Positions 44,017 to 54,305 are shown, numbered from the stretch's first letter. The stretch is 64,000 nt of DNA from CAYFXE01 sp964347035 (GCA_964347035.1 CAYFXE010000001.1:62001-126000); one strand, 5' to 3'. Notes: a model not told the origin generated them from the letters alone. Program-made: numbers and translations.

Positions 44017-45048
44017 ATGAACAAAGAAGAGCCAAAACAGGCATCCAGAGAGAGGGCCATCGAGGCTGCTCTTTCTCAGATAGAGAAACAGTTTGGCAAG
44101 GGCACGATCATGAAGCTTGGGCAGCGAGAAGCCGCCATCAAGGTCCCGGCTATCCCTACAGGATCTATCGCTTTTGATTTGAGCCTGGGCATCGGAGGAT
44201 TTCCCAGGGGCAGAGTGGTTGAGATCTTTGGCCCGGAAGCCACCGGTAAGACAACTCTCGCGCTTCATGTGATCGCTGAGGCGCAGAAGGTCGGAGGTCA
44301 GGCGGCCTTTATCGATGCCGAGCATGCCATGGACCCGACATACGCCGCTCGGGTCGGTGTTGATGTGGATAATCTTCTGATCTCCCAGCCAGATTACGGT
44401 GAACAGGCTCTCGAGATTGCTGAAGTCCTGGTCCGGAGCGGAGCTGTGGATGTCATCGTGGTCGACTCTGTGGCCGCTCTTGTACCCAAGGCAGAGCTCG
44501 AGGGCGAAATGGGGGATGCCCACATGGGGCTTCAAGCACGGCTGATGTCTCAAGCTTTGAGAAAATTGACTGCTATCGTCAGCCGTTCCAAGACCTGTTT
44601 TATCTTCGTCAACCAGATAAGAGAGAAGATTGGCTTTTTCCTGGGAAGTCCGGAAACGACGACAGGAGGAAGAGCCTTGAAGTTTTATTCCTCTCTGCGC
44701 ATCGAGATCCGTAGATTGGCCGCCTTAAAGGAAGGGGATCAAGTCATCGGAAACAGAGTGAAGGTCAAAATCGTCAAGAACAAAATGGCTCCCCCCTTCA
44801 AACTGGCTCAGTTCGATATCATCTATGGTGAGGGAATCTCCAAGGAGGGAGATTTAATCGATTGCGGATTGGATGAGGGAGTCATTGAGAAGACTGGAAC
44901 CTGGTATTCATACAAAGGAGAGAGGCTGGGCCAAGGAAGAGAGAATGTGAAGCGGCTGCTCAAGGAGAAGGAGGAGTTGGCTGAGGAGCTCGATCAGATC
45001 ATTCGCACCAAAGTCGGACTCATCTCTGAATCCGAACCCCGGAAATAA
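44017..45048 (+). CDS. recA: Recombinase RecA
   Basis: 343 residues. Walker [10 protein letters not shown] at 72-80, the MAW-like segment [14 protein letters not shown] (Walker B), NQIREKIG with DNA loop L1/L2 regions around [12 protein letters not shown], and a short acidic C-terminal region. It drives homologous recombination and the SOS response. A ribosome binding site AAGGAGG is 7 bp upstream. The leader contains a small hairpin (43971-43987, GGAAAG/CTTTCC); I saw no clear LexA box. Confidence 0.97.
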   Translation: MNKEEPKQASRERAIEAALSQIEKQFGKGTIMKLGQREAAIKVPAIPTGSIAFDLSLGIGGFPRGRVVEIFGPEATGKTTLALHVIAEAQKVGGQAAFIDAEHAMDPTYAARVGVDVDNLLISQPDYGEQALEIAEVLVRSGAVDVIVVDSVAALVPKAELEGEMGDAHMGLQARLMSQALRKLTAIVSRSKTCFIFVNQIREKIGFFLGSPETTTGGRALKFYSSLRIEIRRLAALKEGDQVIGNRVKVKIVKNKMAPPFKLAQFDIIYGEGISKEGDLIDCGLDEGVIEKTGTWYSYKGERLGQGRENVKRLLKEKEELAEELDQIIRTKVGLISESEPRK

Positions 45049-45241
45049 ACAACCTGCTCTCTGTATCGAACTTTTCATGGGTGATTTGCTGAATAACTCC
45101 CTTTTCCCACCTACCATCCAGTATTTATTCGTGAGTTTTGAGAAATGATGAGGGGTTCTGTCTGGTTTTTTACATATTTCCAGCCCCTTTCAGGCCATCA
45201 ATAATAGACTATGACAAACAAAAGCATCAAAAAATAAGGAG

Positions 45242-46933
45242 ATGATGATGAAGAAAAGAATATTTATAGTCAGTTTTGGGCTTTTGATCTTCGTCTGTGT
45301 CACGCTCGCTTACGGAGATGTATTGACGGATAAAGTCGATAAGCTTTTTTCTAGGTGGGACAAGCCTGATTCTCCAGGTTGCGCTCTTGGAATAATAAAG
45401 AATGGTCAACTCATATACAGCCGCGGTTATGGGATGGCCAATTTGGAACATGGTATTCCGATAACCTCAAAATCCGTTTTCCGGATTGGTTCCACCTCCA
45501 AACAATTCACGGCCACGTGTATGGCTCTCCTGGAAGAGGAGGGGAAACTCTCACTGGAGGATGATATTCGGAAATACATTCCTGAAATGCCGGACTACGG
45601 ACGTCCGATCACGATTCGACACCTACTCCTTCACACGAGTGGCATAAGGGATTATCTCACCCTTATGTCTTTGGCCGGCGAGCGGGGGGATGATTTTTAT
45701 GTCGATGGCGAGGTTTTGGATCTTATAACCAGACAGAAAGAATTGAATTTCAAGACGGGCGATGAATACCTTTACAGCAATTCCGGCTATTTTCTCTTGT
45801 CTGTGATTGTCAAGAAAGTCACGGGAAAGTCTATGCAGGTTTATGCCGATGAGAAGATATTTAAACCTCTGAAAATGAGTCATACCCATTTTCACGACGA
45901 CCATACGCTGGTTGTCAAGAACCGAGCAGCAGGATACTCGCCTCTAAAAAAGAAAGGATTTAGGATTGATATGACCACCCTGGATATGATCGGCGATGGG
46001 GGGATTTTTACCTGTGTCGATGATCTTTTGCTCTGGAATCGGAATTTTTACGATAATAAACTGGGGAAAGGAACTCAGGAGCTCATCGACATACTCCTCA
46101 CGCAAGGTGTTCTGAACAACGGCGAAAAGCTCGATTATGCCCTCGGGCTTGTTGTTAGCGATCACAAAGGCTTAAAAATGGTTAGCCATGGGGGAGCCTT
46201 TGTCGGATTCAGGGCGGAGATGATTAGGTTTCCTGAGCAACGATTCTCAGTGATCGTTCTAGCCAACCTGGGCACGATCAATCCCAGTCGACTGACTAGA
46301 CAGGTGGCTGATATTTATCTTGCTGATCGTTTCAAGGTGAAGGCCGAAAAAGCCCCAATAGAAAAACCCGAGTTCGTGAAGCTCACCAAGTCTGCCCTTA
46401 AACAGAAAGAAGGGGCTTACTACAACAAAAAAAGGGATGCTGTCTGGAGAGTTTCTCTTAAAGAGGGCAAACTCATGGTAAATGCCTCCTACTTTCGATT
46501 CCCGATTTTACCGATCAGCCCGACTCGGTTTCTAGCTGTCGAGGCTCCGGCGGAGATGGAGTTGGAATTTATAAAGACATCGCCAGATGAGCCTATGGAT
46601 TTGAAAGTTTACATTGAAGGGGAGGAACCTAGGTTTTTTGAGGCATTCCAACTGGCATCGCCGACTTCCTCAGAGCTTAAGCAGTATTTAGGTGACTATT
46701 ACAGCGAAGAACTTCGAGTCACATACCATGTGGTTTTGGAGGAGGGACAACTTTTTCTCCACCACCAGAATCCTCATAAAGGTGATCCCAAAACACCTCT
46801 ATTCCCGACGTTTAAGGACAGGTTTCTCCAGTATAATAATCATTTTCAGTTCTTCCGGAATGAAAAGGATGAAATCGAAGCCTTCACGATGAATGCTGGA
46901 CGGGTGAGAAATATCCGGTTCGATAAGAAATAA
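45242..46933 (+). CDS. Secreted beta-lactamase-fold serine hydrolase
   Basis: 563 residues with a signal peptide (about 5-25, IFIVSFGLLIFVCVTLAYG). The class C beta-lactamase/DD-peptidase fold shows STSK (84-87) as the SxxK motif, YSNSGYFLL as the YxN motif, and VSHGGAFVGF as the third (HxG/KTG-like) box. About 200 C-terminal residues form an extra beta-rich domain found in many Acidobacteriota-type homologues. The substrate is unknown: peptidase, esterase or D-aminopeptidase are possible. It ends 9 bp from the convergent next gene. Confidence 0.85.
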   Translation: MMMKKRIFIVSFGLLIFVCVTLAYGDVLTDKVDKLFSRWDKPDSPGCALGIIKNGQLIYSRGYGMANLEHGIPITSKSVFRIGSTSKQFTATCMALLEEEGKLSLEDDIRKYIPEMPDYGRPITIRHLLLHTSGIRDYLTLMSLAGERGDDFYVDGEVLDLITRQKELNFKTGDEYLYSNSGYFLLSVIVKKVTGKSMQVYADEKIFKPLKMSHTHFHDDHTLVVKNRAAGYSPLKKKGFRIDMTTLDMIGDGGIFTCVDDLLLWNRNFYDNKLGKGTQELIDILLTQGVLNNGEKLDYALGLVVSDHKGLKMVSHGGAFVGFRAEMIRFPEQRFSVIVLANLGTINPSRLTRQVADIYLADRFKVKAEKAPIEKPEFVKLTKSALKQKEGAYYNKKRDAVWRVSLKEGKLMVNASYFRFPILPISPTRFLAVEAPAEMELEFIKTSPDEPMDLKVYIEGEEPRFFEAFQLASPTSSELKQYLGDYYSEELRVTYHVVLEEGQLFLHHQNPHKGDPKTPLFPTFKDRFLQYNNHFQFFRNEKDEIEAFTMNAGRVRNIRFDKK

Positions 46934-46942
46934 TAGGCGCTC

Positions 46943-48187
46943 TCATTTTGGAATTTTAATATCCGGGAATGATGCTCTGAGAGATTCATAGACCCAGGCG
47001 GCGATTTTCTCTTCGAAACCTAGAATATCTTTCCGGGCAGGCCTGCTTTTTGTCCATGACTTTAACATGTCATCGGTTTCGAGGAAGACCTTATCCTCAA
47101 TCTTGTACAGCTTGCTCAGCACGCCCTCTTCTCCGTAATGGAGGAGTCGGGAGACGTTGAGATACTGAGACATGTGCCCTCGCTGATCGGGATAGAGATA
47201 AGAAGCAAGGGCTCTGGAGAAGTCGTTGAGAGCAGCGGTTTCCTCTCCACCCAGAAGCCCTGGAACATCTTCTGCATCTGCCCATAGGGGGACGGCGACT
47301 GAACAGACGGGCTGCCCGAGAATAACCCACATGGTCGACAGATAGGCCTTTTCCGGATTGGGAGCTCCTTGGAAGAGGACGACGGAGACGCTGGAGTTGC
47401 GATTTATCGTATCGTTGGTGTTGATGTAAAAGGGCGAGGAAGGGTCGCATGTATTCGGGTTAAAAAGGGGATAGGAATGTAGTTTTTCATTGACCAAATC
47501 TCTTGCGGCTTCCCGAAGGATGAATTTGTAATCGAGCCTTCCTTCAGCCGATGCTGTTTCGAAGAGTTCTGAGGCTCTTTCGAACCGGATGTAACCTCCC
47601 CCAGCATGCCTACGGGGAGCGGTGAACGCATAATTAGTCCGAATGATGTACCCTTGGGGAGCATGACGGGGATCGTTGGCGTCAAACTTGACAAAGGATG
47701 AGCTTGTTGTCTCGAAGAGGCAGGCATTTCCCTTGGCATCGATGACACCGAAATTGGCCCCGACCCTTCGTTTATCGTTAGTATCACGGAGAAGTCTCTC
47801 AAAATCCGGAACATCGGCGCATTTTCCGAGTGCCTCTTTCATGAACCGGCCGTTGTCGCTCATCCCCTCCAAGAATTCAGCCAGGTCGCCTGAGGCTGAA
47901 TTCATGATGGCGAAGCCCTCTGAGTTTATTCCCGCCCAGGCGTGCTCAATTTTTGTGTCCTCTGCGTTAATAAGGGTGATAAACCCGAATTTCTCGCCTT
48001 GAAGGTAGGCCATTTTGTTGGCCACCGCGCTCGTGTCACGGTTTTTCCAGAGCAAACATCGTCCTTCCGGCGTGGCTTTTCCGGATATCACAGCCACTGT
48101 ACAGGGATAGAGGGATACAGTCAGCCCTAAGATAAGGAGGGCAAATGGAATTGCCCGGAATTCAGATACCAGGTGTTTTTTATTCAT
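46943..48187 (-). CDS. Secreted Cys-Ntn hydrolase (C45/penicillin acylase-like)
   Basis: 414 residues. A signal peptide ends at LYP and the next residue, Cys29 (CTVAVISGKATPEGRCLLWKN), is placed as an N-terminal nucleophile; RDTS follows, like the NRD motif of linear-amide Ntn hydrolases. INSEGFAIMNS and RVGANFGVIDAKGNACLFE support this fold. It probably cleaves amide bonds of small acylated or peptide substrates in the periplasm. It follows the deacetylase gene after 18 bp, so the two are likely co-transcribed. Confidence 0.75.
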   Translation of the reverse strand: MNKKHLVSEFRAIPFALLILGLTVSLYPCTVAVISGKATPEGRCLLWKNRDTSAVANKMAYLQGEKFGFITLINAEDTKIEHAWAGINSEGFAIMNSASGDLAEFLEGMSDNGRFMKEALGKCADVPDFERLLRDTNDKRRVGANFGVIDAKGNACLFETTSSSFVKFDANDPRHAPQGYIIRTNYAFTAPRRHAGGGYIRFERASELFETASAEGRLDYKFILREAARDLVNEKLHSYPLFNPNTCDPSSPFYINTNDTINRNSSVSVVLFQGAPNPEKAYLSTMWVILGQPVCSVAVPLWADAEDVPGLLGGEETAALNDFSRALASYLYPDQRGHMSQYLNVSRLLHYGEEGVLSKLYKIEDKVFLETDDMLKSWTKSRPARKDILGFEEKIAAWVYESLRASFPDIKIPK

Positions 48188-48205
48188 TACCTTCCTCCTT
48201 GTTAT

Positions 48206-49174
48206 TCACTTCATCCCTTTTTTAACGTATCGAGCGATATCTTCATGGGTAGAGAACCAGACGTTCTCGTGTTTTTTCATGTATTGGATGAGTTTTTCGA
48301 GCATGATGATCCGGCTGCGGTGTCCGATGATCTTGGGATGCATGGTCAGGACAAATAGAGTCCCTTCCTCGTACGCTTTATCGAATTCAGCCGCCCAGAT
48401 AGCATACACATCCATCGGTTTGATATGAGGGCGGACGCTCGAATAACGCGAAAATCCGAAATAGGGATAATCATCCAAGAGCCATTCCACGGGTAGCTCC
48501 ACGACACCTGTCGGGTTTCCGTCTTGGAGGATCTCGTAGGGCCTGTCATCCGCCATCAGACTGCTGTCATACAGCAGGCCCAGTTCTCTTATAAGCTTCA
48601 GGGTTGCGCGGCTGAAATCCCAGGAAGGGGTTCGAATGCCAGAAGGAGCTTTCCCTGTCATTTTTTTAAGGGTTTCGTAGGATTGCCGCATCAACCGGCG
48701 CTCTTCTTCTTCGTCGAGGAGGGAGTTTCGCTCATGAATCCAGCCGTGCATCCCGACCTCATGCCGGCCTTTGGCCACGATGGCCTTAATTTCATCGGGG
48801 TGTAGCAGGGCGGAGACGGCAGGGACAAAAAAGCTGGCGGGAATATTGTACTTGTCCAGTAGGGATAATATTCTGGGGATAGCCACCCGAGCTGCATACT
48901 CCCCCTGAGAAAAGAGCCCAGGAGAAATATTCTTATCTCTCAAGGCGTTCGTCTCGGCATCAAAGTCGAAGGAGAGGGCCACCGCAACTTTCGCCTCTTC
49001 GGGCCAATTCTTTGGCGTCAGGTCTTTTCCGGCCCGAACCTCACCGACTAACATACGGACTTTCTCCAACGGCCAATCCCAAGGATTTTCTTCCTGTTCA
49101 AGGGCTTTTCCGATAGCAAGGATTGATCCAGACATAATAACACTCAAGAGACAAATCATGATGATCTTTTTCAT
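48206..49174 (-). CDS. Secreted polysaccharide-deacetylase-family protein
   Basis: 322 residues from the ATG at 49174, which has AAAGGAGG upstream and begins a signal peptide (KKIIMICLLSVIMSGSILA); a longer frame is not needed. The NodB fold shows SFDFDAE (Asp70, Asp72), the metal histidines in HGWIHERN (143 and 147), GIRTPSWDFS and, near the end, VLTMHPKIIGHRSRI. This subgroup (PuuE/allantoinase-like) may hydrolyse C-N bonds of small amides as well as N-acetyl sugars. Confidence 0.85.
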   Translation of the reverse strand: MKKIIMICLLSVIMSGSILAIGKALEQEENPWDWPLEKVRMLVGEVRAGKDLTPKNWPEEAKVAVALSFDFDAETNALRDKNISPGLFSQGEYAARVAIPRILSLLDKYNIPASFFVPAVSALLHPDEIKAIVAKGRHEVGMHGWIHERNSLLDEEEERRLMRQSYETLKKMTGKAPSGIRTPSWDFSRATLKLIRELGLLYDSSLMADDRPYEILQDGNPTGVVELPVEWLLDDYPYFGFSRYSSVRPHIKPMDVYAIWAAEFDKAYEEGTLFVLTMHPKIIGHRSRIIMLEKLIQYMKKHENVWFSTHEDIARYVKKGMK

Positions 49175-49418
49175 CCCAATCCTCCTTTCAAAGGCGACAT
49201 CTTTGGTTATGGACGAACCTGTAAAACAGTCGTCACTTATTTCTGAGACCAAAGAGACAGGGTGGACGCCCATTAGTCATCGCGTTGCTTTGGGAATGAG
49301 CTCTTTTCTTTTGATGGTTTTTCGCATCGGATTCGTGTTGACTCATGGCTAGGTGTTATCCGAATTCCTTTATCGGGCGAATGCCTTCTTTTAACGGGTA
49401 ATATTATTGTCGAGACTA

Positions 49419-50147
49419 TTATCGGGGATGGCCGACAACACTCAAATACAGGATGCTTTCTTCTTCTCCGTCGACATTCAGGAGAGCGTTGACTTCGTCG
49501 TCATACAGGGCGGCAATCTGACAGGATCCGAGCCCGAGAGAAACTGCGGTTAACGCAAGATTTTGAGCAATATGACCTGCATCCAGATAGACATACCTGT
49601 AAGCTCTTTGTTTGTACTTCCATTTTGACCTCTCGAACAGAGCTGTCCAGGCAAAGACCACGTTGGCCTCAGCCGCCATACTCTGGTCGAGGGCAGCTCT
49701 GGCAAACGCTTCCCGGAAATCCCCCTGCTTGAGCTGCTCGAGCTCATGACTCTGGATGGCATAATGGTATACTCCTGGTTCAATGCTTTCGACATTGTTA
49801 ACGACAAGGTAGGTTTCTACGGGATAGAGTGCCCCTGCCGAAGGAGCTGCCCGGAGTTCGTAGCCCATGTATTCCTTGGTGATCCCTTGAGTTGCCCAGA
49901 GGAGTTGGGAAAGGTGGGCCTTGGCGAGGGATTCATCCTTAAAATCTCTGACACTCCTCCGCATATTGATAGCTTTCCAAAGAGCCATCCCTCCTTCCAT
50001 GTCTGGGGCATCCAACTTGATTCGAGGCGCTGATGGGTAATTCTTGTATGTTTCTGGTTTGGTTTGCCAGAGAAGAGGCCCACTAGGTAGTTTTCCCCGA
50101 TAATATTTCGTCTCCTTCTGGAAAAGGTCTCCTGTGTCTTTTTTCAT
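49419..50147 (-). CDS. SagB-type nitroreductase-fold oxidoreductase
   Basis: 242 residues, no signal peptide. FMN-binding nitroreductase fold with MRRSVRDFKDESL, QLLWATQGIT, RAAPSAGALYPVETYLV (the SagB/ThcOx signature) and DAGHIAQNLALTAVSLGLGSC, ending SVVGHPR. SagB enzymes oxidise azolines in thiazole/oxazole peptides, but no YcaO cyclase or precursor peptide is in the window. Stand-alone members are common and their substrate is unknown. It lies 12 bp downstream of the serine hydrolase-TPR gene. Confidence 0.85.
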   Translation of the reverse strand: MKKDTGDLFQKETKYYRGKLPSGPLLWQTKPETYKNYPSAPRIKLDAPDMEGGMALWKAINMRRSVRDFKDESLAKAHLSQLLWATQGITKEYMGYELRAAPSAGALYPVETYLVVNNVESIEPGVYHYAIQSHELEQLKQGDFREAFARAALDQSMAAEANVVFAWTALFERSKWKYKQRAYRYVYLDAGHIAQNLALTAVSLGLGSCQIAALYDDEVNALLNVDGEEESILYLSVVGHPR

Positions 50148-50159
50148 TTTTTTGTTCCT

Positions 50160-52292
50160 TCACTCATGCTTTTTTTTCTCAAGCTCGGCAAGCCTTTTCG
50201 TGGCCTCTTCATACTTTGGGTTTATGGCCAAGGCCTTCTTATAATATTCTACAGCCTTTACCTTGTCTCCGATACGAAGATACATATCCCCGATTTCTTT
50301 GTGTAAGCGAGAATTCTTAGGGTAGAGTTCAGAAGATATTTCAGCCAGGGAAAACACTTCTTTCATTTTTTTTGCGTTCTCGAGGCTGGAGGCGAGATTA
50401 AAAATTGCATTCAGGCTTAATCGGGGTTGATCGGGATTCATCGAGAAAGCTTTTTTGAAGAGCCTCCGTGCCTCCTGTTCGTTCCCTGCCCAGAGATGGG
50501 TTGCTGCCAGGCCGTTCAAAGGAGACAGCGAGTTGGGGTAAAGATCTGAAGCGAGATGGAGGATTTCAAATGATTTTTCGAGGTCATCATGTTCCCGGAA
50601 GTGAGCCGCGGCTCTGGTCATATCACGGGTAAAATCTGGATAAATTGTTGCACCAGAGAAAGCTGGTTCCAACTCTGAATCCAAGGCTCTGAAATCGGTA
50701 TCGACCGAGATGAACAGACGACGGATTGGCTCGGTGTAGACATTTGCCCAATCCTTATTCCAGTTTGTCATCAAACGGGCAATGTTCTTCTTGAATCGGA
50801 ATTTCCTTGAGAGTCTCCTGTTGCTGATTTTTATGTAGTCATTGAAGAAGGCGATAGGGCCTGTCTTAAAATAGCTCTTCAGTTTTTCCTCTCCCCATGT
50901 TTGGTTGAGTGTGTGAGTCATGAACGCTCCCACTTTGGTGAAGGCTTTATTCGAGACAGGATGAACACCCTCATTGATTTTCTTCTTGGTTTCCTCATAA
51001 TGGCGTTTCAAAGCTTTTTCATCGACATATTGGTTAAAGTAAGAAAAGGCTGTCTTAAGGTCTTCATCGTCTCGAGTAAGAGGACGGTCGAGCCAGTCGA
51101 ACTGGCTCATTCCGTGAGAGAAGACATCATAACAGGCATCATAGATGGCCTGTCCTTCCTTGGTAGCGACATAGGTTATGCCGTCGAGGTCTTCATCCAG
51201 AACAAGCTCTGCCAACCTATAAACATAGGGAAGGCGATTCGTCCTCTCCAGGTTGGAGCCGAAGGCAATGGCAAATTTTTCGCCGGGGAATATGAGAAGG
51301 TAGGTTGTTGTTTCCGGCTGCCCGCCGCCGTGGCTCACCTGGAAACGCCCTCTCAGAGGACGGACTCCCCAGCCCATCCCATACCCTGTAAGAAAGCCTG
51401 CCCGGATGGCCATCGAAGAGAACATCCAGTTCCAGGTCTCCTTCCGGAGAAGCTTTCCTTCCATTATTCCTTGGGCGTACTTGAGAAGGTCGACAACCGT
51501 GGAGCGTGTTCCTCCCGCAGCGAAGCGACTGGATATGTCCACATACTCTGAATTCTTTATTTCTCCTCTGACAAGACGATATCCCTTGACCCGATTGGGA
51601 ATGATGTCCTCAGGATCATCCATGCGTGAATTTTGCATATCGAGCGGTTCAAAAATGTGCTTTTTTATGTATTCACCGAAGGACACTCCCGAGGCGCCTT
51701 CGATCACAGCTCCGAGAAGATTATAGCCATAACTGGAATAGTTGTACTTGGTTCCAGGCTCAGCAACTAGGTCAAAATCCTGGAAAATGGCGAGGGCTTC
51801 TTTTGTGTTTTTGTGGACTTTTATACTGCCTTCAACATCATAATTCCGGTAGTGACTGATTCCTCCCAGATGACCAAGAAGGAGGCGAACGGTCACAGGC
51901 CACTTCTTCTTCGGAAAATAGGAAACATAGGTTTGGACCTCGGCATCCAAGTCGATTTTCCCAGCTTCCACGAGCTTAAGAACGGCGATAGCGGTGATGG
52001 TCTTGGTGATTGAGGCCAGACGATATGAACTTTCTGGTTTGGCCGGGACCATATTCTCAAGATCGGAATAACCAAAACCTTTGGTCCAGATGAAGCCGTC
52101 CTTGATGAAGCCAACAGAAATACCCGGGACCTTGTCCAGAGCCATTTGTTTCGAAACAAACTCCTCATAGGCTTTTATGGCTTCTGAGTAGGGTGATGGC
52201 TCTATTTCTTGGGCATATTTTTGTGGAGCGCCAAGCCCGATCGAGACAGTTAGAAAAAGAATGAAGATTAGGAAGTTTTTAATTTTTTTCAT
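50160..52292 (-). CDS. Serine hydrolase fused to tetratricopeptide repeats
   Basis: 710 residues. Signal peptide (about 5-27), then a class C beta-lactamase-like domain with SITK (94-97), GTKYNYSSYGYNLLGA as the YxN region and VSHGGGQPETT as the third box. A middle domain of about 180 residues is unassigned. The last ~170 residues are TPR units, for example NSLSPLNGLAATHLWAGNEQ, LYPKNSRLHKEIGDMYLRIG and YYKKALAINPKYEEA. The TPR part suggests a protein partner in the periplasm. It lies between nhaC (51 bp) and the SagB-like gene (12 bp). Confidence 0.85.
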   Translation of the reverse strand: MKKIKNFLIFILFLTVSIGLGAPQKYAQEIEPSPYSEAIKAYEEFVSKQMALDKVPGISVGFIKDGFIWTKGFGYSDLENMVPAKPESSYRLASITKTITAIAVLKLVEAGKIDLDAEVQTYVSYFPKKKWPVTVRLLLGHLGGISHYRNYDVEGSIKVHKNTKEALAIFQDFDLVAEPGTKYNYSSYGYNLLGAVIEGASGVSFGEYIKKHIFEPLDMQNSRMDDPEDIIPNRVKGYRLVRGEIKNSEYVDISSRFAAGGTRSTVVDLLKYAQGIMEGKLLRKETWNWMFSSMAIRAGFLTGYGMGWGVRPLRGRFQVSHGGGQPETTTYLLIFPGEKFAIAFGSNLERTNRLPYVYRLAELVLDEDLDGITYVATKEGQAIYDACYDVFSHGMSQFDWLDRPLTRDDEDLKTAFSYFNQYVDEKALKRHYEETKKKINEGVHPVSNKAFTKVGAFMTHTLNQTWGEEKLKSYFKTGPIAFFNDYIKISNRRLSRKFRFKKNIARLMTNWNKDWANVYTEPIRRLFISVDTDFRALDSELEPAFSGATIYPDFTRDMTRAAAHFREHDDLEKSFEILHLASDLYPNSLSPLNGLAATHLWAGNEQEARRLFKKAFSMNPDQPRLSLNAIFNLASSLENAKKMKEVFSLAEISSELYPKNSRLHKEIGDMYLRIGDKVKAVEYYKKALAINPKYEEATKRLAELEKKKHE

Positions 52293-52343
52293 ATAAAAAA
52301 CCCTCCTATGAATCGAGAAACATGGCAGGTGGAATTGGTATGA

Positions 52344-53759
52344 TCATAGAACAAAACCGAAGATGATATAAAGCAAGAGAGCAAAGCCCGCCGCCGTGAA
52401 GGCATAGGGAAGCTGGGTTCTCACATGGTCAATATGATCAGAGGCTGAGGCCATGGAAGAGATGATGGTTGTGTCCGATATCGGAGAGCAGTGATCTCCG
52501 AAGACTCCGCCTCCGAGGACAGCGGCAATAATCAGACCGGGATGAAGGCCGATGAGCTTGATCATCGGAACAGCGATCGGGATCATGATGGCAAATGTTC
52601 CCCAGGAAGTGCCGGTGGAGAAAGCGATAAAGCAAGAAATAAAAAAAACCAGCGCTGGTATGACTCCTGAAGGAAGGGTGGATTTTGCAGCCTGGGCAAC
52701 AAAAGGACCTGTCCCCAAGGCATCGCAGGTGTCCCCGATGGCAAAGGCCAGGATCATCAGGCTGGCTAGAGGAATAAGACCGCCTACACCCTTCATGAAG
52801 ATGTCGGTGATTTCTCTTGTTCTCATGATCCCTTGCACTCTGTAGGCCACAGCGCCGACCATCAGCCCGGCGATAACAGACCAAAGAACAGAAGTAGACC
52901 CAGAGCCTTCCATCAGGTTTCCCCTTCCCGTGATAAGAAGGACGATGGGCATCATCAGGACCATGGTCACAACCGGCAGGAGCATGTTGATGGGCTGCGG
53001 CTTGATACCTTTTTTTTCTTCCATCATCACCACATCATCCGAAATCAAGGGCTCAGCTCCATCGCGGAGGAGCTTGTTTTCCTCCCGGACGCGTCGCTCT
53101 GCTTCTCTCATCGGGCCAAAATCTTTTCCTGTCAGGACGATAAACAAGACAAGAAGAAGGGCCAAGATGGCATAAAAATTAAAAGCCATCGAGGAGACGA
53201 GATAACGGATGGGATTTTCGACTCCCTGGGTAGTAAGGAGAGCGATAACATATGCGCCCCACGCGTTTAACGGGATGAGAACGCACTTGGGCGCAGAGGT
53301 AGAGTCGAGGATGTAGCTAAGTTTCTCACGGGAGATTTTCAGCTTGTCGAAGAGGGGTCTGGTCACAGCTCCAGAGACGAGAACACAAATACTGGATTCG
53401 ATGAAAATGATAAATCCCAAGAACCAGGCCATCAGTCCCGCGGATTTTCGCGTTCGGACGATTCCTCGACCGACGACCCAGTCAACAAAGCCTTTCATCC
53501 CTCCCGAATACTGGGTGAAGGTGATGATGGCCCCGATCATGGCACTGAAAAGAACAACACGGGTGTTATCCTCGTCTTTGAAGACAGCAACAAGGGCATT
53601 GACTGTTTTGAACAGACCAGAGAGAGGATTCCACCCTTGGAGGATGGTCCATCCCAGCCAGATACCGACGATCAAGGAGATGTAGACATGCTTTGTCTTA
53701 ATGGCCAAGAAAATGGCGAGCAGGGGCGGGAGTATGGAAAGCCATCCGTAGGTGTCCAT
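52344..53759 (-). CDS. NhaC-family Na+/H+ antiporter
   Basis: 471 residues, about 11-12 membrane helices. It begins DTYGWLSILPPLLAIFLAIK, and carries the family stretches FSTGTSWGTFAIMIPIAVPM and GDHCSPISDTTIISSMASASDH near the end. NhaC proteins exchange Na+ for H+, or carry malate or arginine/ornithine-type substrates in some subgroups. It is the first gene of nhaC / serine hydrolase-TPR / SagB-like, so it could export a product of the hydrolase. Confidence 0.9.
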   Translation of the reverse strand: MDTYGWLSILPPLLAIFLAIKTKHVYISLIVGIWLGWTILQGWNPLSGLFKTVNALVAVFKDEDNTRVVLFSAMIGAIITFTQYSGGMKGFVDWVVGRGIVRTRKSAGLMAWFLGFIIFIESSICVLVSGAVTRPLFDKLKISREKLSYILDSTSAPKCVLIPLNAWGAYVIALLTTQGVENPIRYLVSSMAFNFYAILALLLVLFIVLTGKDFGPMREAERRVREENKLLRDGAEPLISDDVVMMEEKKGIKPQPINMLLPVVTMVLMMPIVLLITGRGNLMEGSGSTSVLWSVIAGLMVGAVAYRVQGIMRTREITDIFMKGVGGLIPLASLMILAFAIGDTCDALGTGPFVAQAAKSTLPSGVIPALVFFISCFIAFSTGTSWGTFAIMIPIAVPMIKLIGLHPGLIIAAVLGGGVFGDHCSPISDTTIISSMASASDHIDHVRTQLPYAFTAAGFALLLYIIFGFVL

Positions 53760-53987
53760 TCCGCGATTTTCCTAGAGAAGACATATAACATCGAGGGATG
53801 TGTATGTCAAATTGGAGAATATATTCTTCATACGAGGTAGGCACGGGTTTTTTTCTGCTCCTACAGGTACGATAGCAATACCTGATTGACAGAGTTATTT
53901 TTAAAGGATAAAATCTTTTGAGGAAACTCTAAGAAGTTTTAAGTCCTACTAAGCAATCTTAATATCCAGAGGAATAGAGAGAGAATA

Positions 53988-54305
53988 GTGAAATTAAAAA
54001 TTACAGTTCTTCTTCTCATCATATGGTCTTTCGCCTGTATGACAGTTGAGAGAGAATTTTTCCCGTTGGACATCAGGCCAGGAGTAGCCAAGGTGTTAGC
54101 CCGAGAAGAGAATCCTGACGGAAACTACCTGGTCACGGCCCCGCTCGTCAGGTTATTTTACTTGAATTGCCTCGATGAGTCGCGGAATGCAGACTACTGC
54201 ATGATGAAAATTCATACGCTTATCGTGGCCCAGAACCTGGATGGGACTTTCTGGGTTAAACCCGAAATGGTGGAGGAGTTTCAAAAGAAGATAGAGAAGA
54301 AATAA
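53988..54305 (+). CDS. Small secreted or lipoprotein, unknown
   Basis: 105 residues, GTG start at 53988 after AGAGGAATAGAGAGAG. The N-terminus KITVLLLIIWSFACM looks like a lipoprotein signal with Cys17, although the lipobox is weak. The mature part has two more Cys (LNCLDESRNADYCMMKI) and a charged end. I do not recognise a family. The 228 bp upstream hold no other gene. Confidence 0.55.
   Translation: MKLKITVLLLIIWSFACMTVEREFFPLDIRPGVAKVLAREENPDGNYLVTAPLVRLFYLNCLDESRNADYCMMKIHTLIVAQNLDGTFWVKPEMVEEFQKKIEKK

Noticed and set aside
49419..50147. Thiazole/oxazole-modified peptide cluster around the SagB-like gene
   Set aside because: No YcaO cyclase, E1-like partner or small precursor gene is visible nearby.
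50901..51551. A 216-codon plus-strand frame opposite the serine hydrolase-TPR gene
   Set aside because: Antisense shadow of a conserved coding region.
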